DNA of 64,000 bases, taken from Malaya genurostris. Taxonomy: Eukaryota; Arthropoda; Insecta; Diptera; Culicidae. Under the pieces are notes generated by a model that did not search any database, was not told the DNA's origin, and saw nothing but the letters and a program-made list of their open reading frames with translations. Every line of letters begins with the position of its first letter. The first letter of the stretch is position 1. This document shows, in pieces, positions 1-10,060 of the stretch. The stretch is taken from NCBI RefSeq assembly GCF_030247185.1, contig NC_080571.1:45500002-45564001 (forward strand), in the 5' to 3' direction. The position numbers were made by a program, and so were the translations under genes.

Positions 1-372
1 CCCAACTGCGAGAGTGGAAACAGATAAGAACCACGGTTGTGCATTATGCGGCGCATTGCAACATCACTAAGCGTGTGAGAGAGTGATGATCATGGATCGC
101 ATCGTTGGGGCTGCGACAGTCGAACGGAGGATCGCGATCGTAAGACACGTGCAACACAGGTTTGTGATTTTTTAATGAACTGTCACTGTCACCCATCACA
201 CTTCGTGGCCGCGATGCTGCAGTTGCGCGACTGTTGTATCAAGACGCTGTTGCAACACGTTGGGCTCAATGTTCATTGGAACTGGTCACGACAATAGTCT
301 GCAAATGGAGAAGTAAAATTTTGTTTTAATCAAATAGCTGGATTATAATAAACTAAAAATTGTCGTATAATG
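1..372. other. Intergenic, no gene recognised
   Basis: No open frame with recognisable protein similarity and no RNA gene was seen. The first ~250 bases are richer in GC than the following DNA and could be the edge of a feature outside the window. Confidence 0.4.
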
Positions 373-555
373 AGTGTATCGAAAATAAGCTATCCACATA
401 CATTTGTGTTGTACGCATGTATTTGTGATGGTTTTTTATGCTCAGATCACAGTATGCTGTGCGTTTGGCTGTCAGCTTTCGTTCGTTTACTTGTTTGTGC
501 GATTGAAATTCTGCGTTTTCAAAATGTCCCGCATTGAAAAGGAAGTGAAAATTAA
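373..555 (+). mobile_element. 5' fragment of an ITmD37E (Tc1/mariner) transposon
   Basis: This begins with the inverted-repeat start AGTGTATCGAAAATAAGC and then matches, with few changes, the first ~180 bases of the longer ITmD37E copy at 42878-44162, up to and including the transposase start region. Homology stops exactly where a TTAA followed by CCC begins, so the rest of the copy was probably displaced by the piggyBac-type element that follows. Confidence 0.75.
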
Positions 556-2240
556 CCCATTATAACCCAGGTGTTCTCCAATTTGAGTCAAATGAAGTGA
601 TACCTAAAATTCCATCATAGTTTGTGCCAAAGAGCTTGGGAAACGTGAAATGGCTATTTAAAATGTTTTATAATTGGAATTATCCTACGTATGATATTTC
701 ATATGCTGGGTCAATGCAGTATCAAATGAAAATATCAAAGGTTTTTTGCGCAATATTTTTCAAACTGTTTTATTCTCGAAGAAATATTACTGAGATAATA
801 AAATTTAATTCAATGTAATTTATGGTACCGGTAGAAACACTCTGAGGGATGAAGACCTACATCACATTTCGAACAAACAAACGTGGTACATTTGTTACAG
901 AATGCACACCGTCGTTGTGTTTTCTTTTTCGTATTAGTATTGATCAAATGGTTCATTCCGTCGAATCTACCTTCTGAAGACTTTGAATGCCTGGGTTTAA
1001 TCTGCATAAGCTCAACTCTGTTTGGATTAATGTCAATAAGAAGTCCTTCGCAAACCGCTTTAGTGAAGCCCAGTAAAGGTTCTTTTTCGTGAGTCTTTCT
1101 ATAGATGTACCAAAGATTTACGACACCACCATTCAGCATGAAACGGAAATGAGGCCAATACCACTTTTTATTACGAATGGTAGATCGGTAAAGTCCTCGT
1201 TGAACGTCGAAAAGATCTACTCCTCCCATCCCTTTGTTATACATTTTGCAAAAATGGGGTTGTGATACTGTCCCTTTTTTCTTTCCGGAGGAAATGTATC
1301 TAACACATGTGCCACCACGCAGGACAATGGTGTCATCTTTTACGTTAGTAGCCATATTCACAATATTATTGTCATTCCATCGAATAATGGTGATATTTGT
1401 CTGGCTATCGCGCACAATGTCATATGATCCAACTAGTTTGCTTTTTGAGAGAGTCCAACGGTGCCTTCTCAATTCGGTAATTTCGAATTCCAATAATATT
1501 TATGTTTCTTCTTGCAAAATCGTCTAATAAAGTCAAGCTGGTAAAAAAATTGTCAATTTATATGAATTTTCCGTTTTTAATAATTCCATTACTCAAGTCA
1601 GTTACAACTTTGTATCCCAACGGTTCTCCAGGCTTGCGATCAGTTTTGCCTATAAAATATTTACATCAAACTTACGATCAAAATGAAACATTGATTAGAA
1701 TTATTTATCTTGATATGTGATGAACTTGATGAGATAGCCATCATGAGTGTACAAACACCAAAATTTGAAGCCGAAACAAATTGGTTTTCAACGAATTGCT
1801 TCATAGAGTTCCTGCCGTAATATGGTTCAATCGCCTCATCGATTGAAAAATGTGTTCCCAATGGATCAACCATTTCCAAGAATTTGTGGTTCATGTGATC
1901 GATCAAGGGTCTAATTTTGTACAATTTGTCAGATCCATCGTCAAGCAAATTGTTGTTGAAATGCAAATATTTTAAAATGAGATCGAATTTATTCCTCGGC
2001 ATTGTATTAGCAATCAGCATGTTGTATGTATCTTCTTTTGATTCCCAAAAGTTTCGTTTACTAGGAACTTTAACGTATCCGGGAACGAGCAAAATGGTGT
2101 TGACATGGGTCAAATGAGATAGGTTTTTCAATAACGTACTATTGAAATACTTGAATGCTTTTGCTATACACATTTAAGTTGAAAAATTTCGATTCTATTG
2201 GTAGTTAGATTATATAAATCCTTCCACAATCACTGAGCTA
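556..2240 (-). mobile_element. Degraded piggyBac-type element, one end visible
   Basis: The left end follows a TTAA (552-555), the piggyBac target, and starts CCCATTATAACCC. Inside, on the minus strand, are two large blocks of piggyBac-type (DDE_Tnp_1_7) transposase. I could not find a matching right end; a mariner begins at 2241 and may have separated it. Decay and the missing end make this element non-mobile. Confidence 0.6.
810..2173 (-). pseudogene. piggyBac-derived transposase, frameshifted
   Basis: The 5' half (2173 down to about 1790) carries the piggyBac-family pattern around the first catalytic Asp: SIDEAIEPYYGRNSMKQF. The 3' half (1493 down to 810) has the MYNKGMGGVDLFD block followed by a Cys-rich C-terminal zinc-binding tail (CAFCNKC, CSKCDVGLH, C). 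Between 1790 and 1500 the homology continues only by changing frame (FGFKFWCLYTHDGY, then EPLGYKVVTDL), so there are at least two frameshifts plus stops. piggyBac transposases of about 550-600 aa carry out cut-and-paste transposition at TTAA. This copy cannot make one. Confidence 0.8.
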
Positions 2241-3537
2241 AAAGATCGGCTGAAAAGTTCGTATCGTTTCTATGAGAGGGCGCCACTAGAATTAAATCCA
2301 TACCATTTTCAGTTAGTACCAACCTTCAAAAGATACGTGTATAAATTTGACAGCTGTCTGATTACTAGTTTGTGAGATGTTACATTTTGAATGAAGCTAC
2401 TTTTGTTATTGTGAAAAAAATGGAAAAAATGGAATTTCGTGTGTTGATGAAACACTACTTTTTGATGAAAAAAAGTGCCGCCGATACCAAAAAATGGCTT
2501 GATGAGTGTTATCCAGACTCTGCATCGGGCGAAGCAACAATTCGTAAGTGGTTTGCAAAATTTCGTACTGGTCATATGAGCACCGAAGACGATGAACGCA
2601 GTGGACGTCCAAAAGAGGCTGTTACCGATGAAAACGTGAAAAAAATCCACAAAATGATTTTCAATGACCGTAAAGTGAAGTTGATCGAGATAGCTGACAC
2701 CTCAAAGATATCAAAGGAACGTGTTGGACATATTATTCACGAATATTTGGATATGAGAAAGCTTTGTGCAAAATGGGTGCCGCGTGAGCTCACAATCGAT
2801 CAAAAACAACAACGAATTGATGATTCTGAGCAGTGTTTGGAGCTGTTATATCGAAAAAAAAAAAACCGATTTTTTTCGTCGATATATAACAATGGACGAA
2901 ACATGGCTCCATCACTTCACTCCGGAGTCCAATCGACAGTCAGCTGAGTGGACTGCACGCGATGAACCAAACCCAAAGCGTGGAAAGACTCAACAATCGG
3001 CCGGTAAGGTTATGGCGTCTGTATTTTGGGATTCGCATAGTATAATTTTCATCGATTACCTTGAAAAGGGAAAAACCATCAACAGTGATTATTATATAGC
3101 GTTATTAGAGCGTTTGAAGGACGAAATTTAAAAAAAACGGCCTCATTTGAAGAAGAAGAAAGTTTTGTTTCATCAAGACAATGCACCGTGTCACAAGTCG
3201 ATGAAAATCATGCTGAAATTGAACGAATTGGGCTTCGAATTGCTCTCTCATCCACCGTATTCTCCAGATTTGGCCCCCAGTGACTTTTTCCTGTTCCCAG
3301 ACCTCAAGAGAATGCTCGCTGGTAAAAAAATTAGAAGCAATGAAGAGGTAATCGCTGAAACTGAGGCCTATTTTGAGGCAAAGGACAAATCGTACTACAA
3401 AAATGGTATCGAAAAGTTGGAAGATCGCTATAATCGCTGTATCGCCTCTGATGGCAATTATGTTGAATAATGAAAACGAATTTTGGCAAAAAAATGTGTG
3501 TTTCTATTACACGATACGAACTTTTCAGCCGAACTGT
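2241..3537 (+). mobile_element. mariner transposon with both ends, 1.3 kb
   Basis: The ends are inverted: the left reads AAAGATCGGCTGAAAAG and the right, reverse-complemented, ACAGTTCGGCTGAAAAG, continuing TTCGTATCGT on both. TA target duplications flank the ends (2239-2240 and 3538-3539). The length of 1297 bp is normal for mariner, and the element carries one transposase frame with only small lesions. A degraded relative lies at 32840-33150. Confidence 0.9.
2420..3470 (+). pseudogene. mariner transposase with poly-A frameshifts
   Basis: The start is ATG at 2420 (MEKMEFRV). The N-terminal helix-turn-helix region (ARKW/FAKFRTGH-type, DDERSGRPKEA) is intact. The D,D34D catalytic residues are visible as TMDETWLHHF, HQDNAPCHKS and PYSPDLAPSDFFLF. 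The frame is broken in an A-run near 2856-2867 and again at the A-run near 3128-3138, where one frame ends and KKKKVLFHQDNA resumes in another. Otherwise the protein is close to the ~345 aa family length. The transposase would bind its own TIRs in the nucleus. Single-base slippage in homopolymers looks recent, or could be an assembly error. Confidence 0.85.
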
Positions 3538-4261
3538 TATAGAGCAATTCCATAAATGCTTAGCAGATCATCAGACTCGACCTTCTCCGGTTTGGTTGAA
3601 ACTTTGCACATGGCTTCAGTATGGCAAACCATAAGTTTTGAACCGATGGAGAGGTCAATCCGATTCACGACTGATTTTTAAAAAGTGCGTATGTATTTTT
3701 GCATTCCACAAAAATTGCCTTTTTTCAAATCGTTGTAACTCGGAAACCGTTAATCGTACAAAAATGGCGCCCAGAAAGAAGTTTTAGGGAATCAATAGGG
3801 CACTCTAAAAAATATACACTGAACAATAAATGGAATTTTTTTTCTCAATAATTTCAAAATGACCCAAAAAAATATAAATTAAAAAAAATCAGGGTTTCGA
3901 TTTTTTTAATAATTTTTATTTTAAAGCTCTTATTAAAACCTACAGATTGATGGCTATCCCATCCGTGCCTTTTGAAAAATGAAGAAGTTACAGCTAAAAT
4001 AATTTACAGTTATATTCGAAATTTCAAGTTATCGTTGAAAGATAATCATTTAAACAGTAGAACTAACGTAACTACGTCAAAACGAATAAACACATGTAGA
4101 ATCAAAGAGGTGTGCCAGTTGACTACCTACTGTTTACAACCAACGTACGTACCGGCGAATTGCTTACCTAAATTCTACATATAAATAGTTGTGCATCGTA
4201 GATCAGTTATCAGTTTATAACAAATCTCTTTCGAAACAGTTACAATACTACAATATGGTTC
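3538..4261. other. AT-rich noncoding, likely old repeat
   Basis: No protein-coding signal. The stretch 3550-3960 has the style of dispersed mosquito repeats, but I could not assign a family. Confidence 0.35.
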
Positions 4262-4560
4262 TCAAAGTGTTGTAAACCTTTTCCTGGTAAGTTTGAGAGG
4301 TAAAGAGCTTTTACCTCCTAATTTATGCTAGGTGCACATAACCAATTTCACTTGATTTTACGTGTCGTCTTAGACTCATCAGTGCGTAGCAGTTTATGTT
4401 GAACTGTTACCTCCGACCTGACGGTTCAACATAAACCGCTAGGCAGACGTAAAGTTAATGCTATTTGCAAAACACTTCTTTGATATCAAACTTACCAAAA
4501 TCTGTACGGCTAGTAAGCCGAAACTTATTTTGTTCGGGACGTCGGTTTTGATATTACACT
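4262..4560 (+). repeat. Terminal-type repeat flanking a transposon gene (reference copy)
   Basis: This contains the hairpin-forming motif CTCATCAGTGCGTAGCAG then TTTATGTTGAACTG, and further on AACCGCTAGGCAGACG followed by AAAGTTAATGCTATTTGC. The reverse complement of 4310-4490 matches 12630-12670 joined to 19089-19250, so it serves as an uninterrupted copy of the site into which the BEL element inserted. A short TTTGATATCAAACT / ATATTACACTTAGGTGTAAT palindromic insert lies at 4480-4560. Confidence 0.65.
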
Positions 4561-5663
4561 TAGGTGTAATATCAAAGAAGGGCAGTCAACAACGGAACCA
4601 CAACCATCCACATCGCAATACGATTTAGAGGAAGTACCTTCATCAGCTTCAATCAACTCAGCGTCTTCTGAAGCATCAGTCGCGGCGGAGTATTCAAGAG
4701 CACACAACATTGAACTCTTCAACAAGGGCATTGCAGGAATCAAGGTGTCCCCGATATCAACGAAGAAAACCCGGAATGTTAATTATCCTCGAGAAAAATA
4801 TTTGGATATTTCAAGAGGTATAACAAAGTAAATATTCGGGTTCCCGGCGGATGAAGAAGATCCAGAATTACTCAAACGAAAGCAGCAGAGTTGGATGAAG
4901 TGACTACTAAAATGATAGAACAGTTTGCTAAGCCTGATTGCACTAGTAATGAAAAAGTACGTTTGTTGTCAGTCTTGCCAAACTCGTGGTCAAAGGAGAA
5001 AATAGCCACCCAATTCAAGGCGAACAAATACATTGTGTCGGAGGCAAGAGAATCAACGGACGAAAAAATGCCAAGAAACAAACGGGACGCAGCAGGAACG
5101 AAACGATAGAAAACGAGGTGCTTCAATAATTCAACAGCGATGACGTCAGCAGAGTTATGCCGGGATCAAGAGATTGCGTCACAGTCAAAATGAATGGTAA
5201 GTGTGAACGCAAACAAAAACGATTGCTTTTTTCATCATTGAAAGAAATTTATTTGAGTTATAAGGAGGAATTTCCAGATCGAAATATTGGATATACTACA
5301 TTCGCAGCATTAAGACCAAAACACTGCAAGTTGCTTGGAAGTTCTGGTTCACATAACATATGTGTTTGCACAATCCATGAGAATGTTTCATTAATGATTC
5401 ATGCTGTTGAAAAATATTTCAATTATAATGATACGAATTATTATTTAAAAAAGCTATTATGTGACTCATCAAAAAGATCCTGCTACCTCCGTGAATGCAA
5501 AAGTTGTCCAGTGACACAAGATCTGGAGAGAAGCGTTTTAGAAAATTTCGAGGAACGTGATTTGACTGAGATAAGATTTGAACAATGGGTTTCTACTGAC
5601 AGATGTGATCTAGAGAAATTTGTCAAACCAGTAGAAGAATTTGCAGCATATTATGTTTTCTGA
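4560..5663 (+). pseudogene. Decayed transposon-associated protein, family not named
   Basis: Coding blocks run in order: a Ser/Thr-rich N-terminus with FNKGIAGIKVSPISTKKT and NVNYPREKY (about 4600-4830, one frame), an LLSVLPNSWSKEKIATQF helix-turn-helix-like block (4891-5109, another frame), then a 168-residue block (5157-5663) with MPGSRDCVTVKMNGK, QKRLLFSSLKEIY, FAALRPKHCKLLGSSGSHN and ICVCTIHENV, and Cys pairs (CYLRECKSCP). I recall this arrangement from abundant uncharacterised repeat-encoded proteins in insects and other invertebrates, probably a DNA transposon. I cannot name the superfamily. There are at least two frame breaks and no C-terminus. Confidence 0.55.
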
Positions 5664-7100
5664 AATATTTGGTATCAATGAGTATCAAAGAAGCAAACTC
5701 ATGACGCCTTTCTCGTACCCGAGCCGACGGATTTAATGTATTAAGCGACATTTCATTTCTGCTTAACCTACTTGGTCGATAAAAAAACGTTAACACTTGA
5801 TATATTTCGTTCATCCTTGCCTGCGCAGTTGACTAAGCAGTCAGTAAAGTAAGTACATCATTCCGGTTCAATAAGATCGAGAGCTCAGTTCCAGTTTCAA
5901 GAATTCAGTTCAGTGTTGAATCGATCCGCACAGGAAGCAGTTCTGCTGCGGGACATTCGCAGTCGCTTCAAACAAGAGCGAGTGGGTAACGGTGGGAACA
6001 TTATAGAAAATCAGCCCTTTTAATGGTTCTGAATGTTATCCAAAGAACTATTAAGATTACTTCTTTGCAAATCGGAGGTAAAAATCATGTGTAGTGCAAA
6101 TCTACAATAATTTGATGAGTTTTGAACAGTTTCCACAGTGCAAAATATGGACCAAACGAGTGCAAACAAAGCCAGCATTTGGGTGATTCGCGTTCGAGAA
6201 AAATGCTCCGAACAGTGCTTAATATCGTAGAGAATCCCACAATTTGGCCCTTCTGAACGCCATAAATGAATCACGTACAGCATTTTGATAGTTTCTTTTG
6301 TTGAAACTAGCAAAACCAAAATAAAATAATCGACACCAAAATTCAGTATGTTGCTTTTATTTTGCGAGCTGTTAAGACCGCCCATTTGTGAAAAAAACTG
6401 CAAACGAAATCCCTTCACAAAAATGGCTTCAAATAAGTGCGACAACGACCGTGAAAATTGTACAAATCAGCCATTTTAAGGGCTATAAATGTTATAAACG
6501 AATTGTTACAATTACTTATCTACTGAAATATGCAAATCGGAAGTGAAAATAATCAGTTCAGTGAAGGTTTTTTTTTAATTGGACTTTTTGTGTATTGATT
6601 TGAATGCGTTTTGTTCACTTCAGAGTGTGCAAGTGATGTCAGATATTTTATTGTTCATTACATCTGCATTAAAATAGAGTAAATTTCTCGTATCATATTG
6701 AATAAAAAAGTTATTTATGTGTATGTCTTCCTTTTTTTCTTTCCGGTCATTTTCATTTGATGGTAGACAGCATCGGTTAAAAAATATCGACATTAATGCA
6801 AAAAGTCGTAGATATATTTCATATCATAGGCCTTTTGTACCATTGATCAATTATAAACGGGTAAAAAACGCTGTACCTATGCCAATCATATCAGTATTGC
6901 ATCCACAGTTCATCCTGGAAATAGATAACGGAAATCAGCGGCATCCATCGGAATTCGGTACAACTCGCCACTCTCCATACGAACGCCTTCATAAAAGGTT
7001 ATTTTCAGAACCAATATTATTTTATTATAAAGTTTAACTATACAAATTATTTCGTAGTATTTGTAACAACTAACTGATATTCAGAAGTGTGAAGGAAGCG
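5664..7100. other. Noncoding with a diverged direct repeat
   Basis: No gene was recognised. A ~90-base unit beginning AAATCAGCC at about 6008 recurs at about 6462, roughly 455 bases apart. Both copies share AATCAGCC.TTTTAA, GAATGTTAT/AAATGTTAT and TGCAAATCGGA.GT. Open frames at 6020-6445 and 6717-7037 have no recognisable composition or motif. Confidence 0.4.
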
Positions 7101-7118
7101 TGCCAGGTTTATTCGTAT

Positions 7119-7500
7119 TCACGTCATCCAGTTATGTCTCTGACATTGCCCATCCACTTTTCTATCGTCTCCAGACCAGATCCCAGAAAACGGTTCGTCA
7201 ACAGCATCATTGTCGCAAGGCTTACCATTGAGAATAGGATGCCTTGGATAACAATCTAAGGAAAGAATATTTCCGTGCCAGGTCATGATCTTTTTGGAAG
7301 GAACCATCGGAAGCTTTTAAAGTAAGATCACGCAAAGAAACTTCTGGACACCAATGCTCAAAATACACTGATATGTTGTACTCTAACTTTTCATGTTCCA
7401 CATAGTCAACATTATTCTTGTCCTTATCCAATGCAATTGCTTTGCACTCCTTAATGAATTGAATGTCAATAACACTGTCCGTTTTATTCAGTTGAAGTTG
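7119..7500 (-). pseudogene. Unrecognised protein fragment, frameshifted
   Basis: On the minus strand one frame from about 7490 to 7222 reads like real protein (KTDSVIDIQFIKECKAIALD, YFEHWCPEVSLRDLTLKASD). Near 7270 the protein-like reading changes to a second frame (MTWHGNILSLDCYPRHPILN, then DNDAVDEPFSGIWSGDDRKV), which ends at 7119. The composition is less AT-biased than random frames here. I do not recognise the family. It could be a decayed gene copy or one exon of a real gene with an indel. Confidence 0.3.
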
Positions 7501-8879
7501 TATGCACTTGCTTTAGATCGAGATTCAATGAGTCCTCCAGCAAAGTCCCAATTTTTTGTTCAGAAAGCAGTAAACAAACAAGTTTGAAGTCAAGGGGTTT
7601 GAAGGGCTTTTGGACTAGCAACGGTGCTTTCGTTTGTCAGTTTTGCTCATACCGAATACGTCTAGTACTTCACAACCCTGTGTTGCTCCTTTTCTGTCTG
7701 TACGCAGTCTATTGAGTCGACTGTTTCGGCCGAAAAATATTAGTAAACTGAATGAATGTTTGGTTTGACAGAGAGACGGAGCAGACAGTCAACACGAATA
7801 AAAATATATTTATTAATATAATTTAGTGGTAGCCCATTGAAAAGTGTAATCTTATTTTCCTGTATAGTTAATATGTTGACGGAGGATAATCGCGGTCTTA
7901 CAAAGTACAGACCGTGACGACAGCTCACGCATCACAAACAGAAGCCTCGAGAACCAACTACCGAAGAATAGCGAAAGTTGGACGGGTTTAGTAATTATTT
8001 GCATATTTATCTCTGAGCAGCCGACTGCCAAGTGTTTCCTTTTCCCATTGAAGAAGTTCTCAGTTCTTATTATCTGCAAATAATCAATTAGTAAACAAAC
8101 AAAGTGAAGACCATTGTCGTACTGAAAATCTGACCAACCAGAGTTTCAGATTATAAGGCGTTCTTTTGGTTCTACCGTTCATCCAGACAACTTACCACTA
8201 ATCTAGTCCTCAAGACATTTAGAACATATTTGCACAATCATCAATTGTGGTTTAACTAAACAGTTGATATTATTCCAAGTTTAATTTTTCTTCATACGAT
8301 AGACATATTTGTTTTTAAATTTACATGAAACAAACAACACTTTTTTTTAGTTCTCTTTTTTATAACCTAATCAAGAGCTGCTTCTAAGGAATATATAAGA
8401 CAGTGGTTCAGAGATAAGTATTAATACTAGGAAGGCAAGAGTAATAAAATGGTTTCATAATCGAGCCAATTTTTCAGTGCAGCGGTAGATCATTTCTTAG
8501 TCCGGAAAATCAGAATCACAAATTCGAGATTTAGGGTAATTCTTCTGATTGCACAAATCATATGGAATTGGTTGTTTTTAGTGTACACATTGTAAATTAA
8601 CTTGTAAGTATATAATATACGGAAAAGGCAAATCATAGAATGTAATTCTTGTCTGTCACAGTCTCCTCGGGAGCATCGGCAAACTAACGAAGGGCGAAAA
8701 AAACGTCTCAATTTATTGGTACATACGTGAGCTACTTACCCCAGTCATAAGTTTTTCCCAGTTGCTCTACATGAACAGCCCACTCAAATCTACAAATTTC
8801 GATAGTTCAATAGAGAGAATGTCGCGTAAGTAGGTAAGTTGAAACAGCGCACCAAATAAATGCTTCTTATCCGGTAGCT
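7501..8879. other. Intergenic plus probable Rab4 3' UTR
   Basis: No gene was recognised in 7501-8700. A minus-strand AATAAA lies at 8712-8717, about 165 bases downstream of the Rab4 stop codon, and is a plausible polyadenylation signal for it. Confidence 0.4.
8712..8717 (-). terminator. Candidate Rab4 polyadenylation signal
   Basis: This is an AATAAA hexamer on the minus strand downstream of the Rab4 stop. It is a motif match only, and the region is AT-rich. Confidence 0.35.
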
Positions 8880-10060
8880 CTACGGACGGCAGCTCCCGAT
8901 GCAGTCCGCCGTTCGGCGTCTTCCGCTAGTTTGCTGACCTCCACTAGCCAGACCGGTTCCCGTGCCACCGCCGCGCATCGATGTGTCACCATACTGGATA
9001 CCGCTTCCAATCCGTTCCGGATCCAGTTCTCCGGTTTCGATCTTTGCCAAAATCGTTTTCGAGCATTTCAGAAATGCTTCCTCTACATTTTCACCCGTCT
9101 TAGCACTTGTTTCCAAAAAGATAAGCTCATTTTCCTGAGCAAAATTACTCGCTTCCAGGAAGGTCACCTCTCGTTCTTCCTCAAGGTCTTTTTTGTTGCC
9201 AACCAACAGAATGCAGATATTTTGCGAAGCCAGCATCCGAGCATCGTTCAACCAGCTCGTCAGTACATTGAAACTGTCGCGGGAGGTTGTGTCGTAAACC
9301 AGCAGAGCACCTGCGGCACCTCGGTAGTAGGATCGTGTGACTGAACGGAACCGCTCCTGGCCGGCTGTGTCCCAAATCTGTAGCTTGATTGATTTTCCTC
9401 CTACGTTTACGATGCGTGAGCCGAACTCAACACCGATCGTGTGAGAACTGTCCTCTTTGACTAAAATCACACAGCAACAAAAAAATTAATTATGAAAACC
9501 GATAGGCCGTTATAAGGCGCTTGATCGATAAACAAAAAAACATACACCGAAAGCACACACTCAACCATTCAGTCAGCTGAACTTTGCTATAATCGAAGCC
9601 GTACATCGTATTTTCGCTGTTCGCAAGGTCATGATAATCAGCACAGCAAAAATAACGAGGAACTTTACTTCAAATGCGTTCTGAGCTACGGCCACCCACA
9701 TACACTAGTGCGATTACGCGAAGCCTATGCCAACTATACCTACATTTGTTCTCGATGAAATGATGCAGCAGACACGATTTTCCACTTCCAGCACGACCGA
9801 TAATAAGAAACTTGAACAGATAATCTGCGACGAAAAGAAAACGTGAAGAAAAATTATTACTTAGCGAGAAACCGCTAGCCCCAAATACGCGTGAATCTGC
9901 ATTTTAATATTAGTTTACGGAAGCGCGCTATGTTGCTGCTGCTACGACAACAGCAGTAGAGATACCGTTTGAAAAGAGAGACTCGAAAATTAGCTGCGGG
10001 TGATCCTCAATGGCGAACAAAAATAATGGTCGGAAAATGCTTACCGTACGATTCGGACAT
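8880..10060 (-). CDS. Rab4: Rab4 small GTPase
   Basis: Rab4 controls recycling from early endosomes as a membrane-bound GTP/GDP switch. There are three exons on the minus strand: 10045-10060 (MSESY), 9744-9824, and 8880-9460, joined by consensus GT/AG sites and in frame, giving 225 aa. G1 is GRAGSGKSCL (Ala where many Rabs have Asp, as in Rab4), switch I ends SSHTIGVEF, G3 is WDTAGQERF, G4 is GNKKDL and G5 is ETSAKT. SKTILAKIETGELDPERIGS is the Rab4-specific C-terminal region. The tail ends ADCIGSCRP, so the two cysteines are not in the usual CC or CXC prenylation arrangement. An alternative last exon or annotation nuance is possible. The start at MSES matches Rab4 orthologues. The family call is very secure; only the extreme C-terminus is doubtful. 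Confidence 0.95.
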
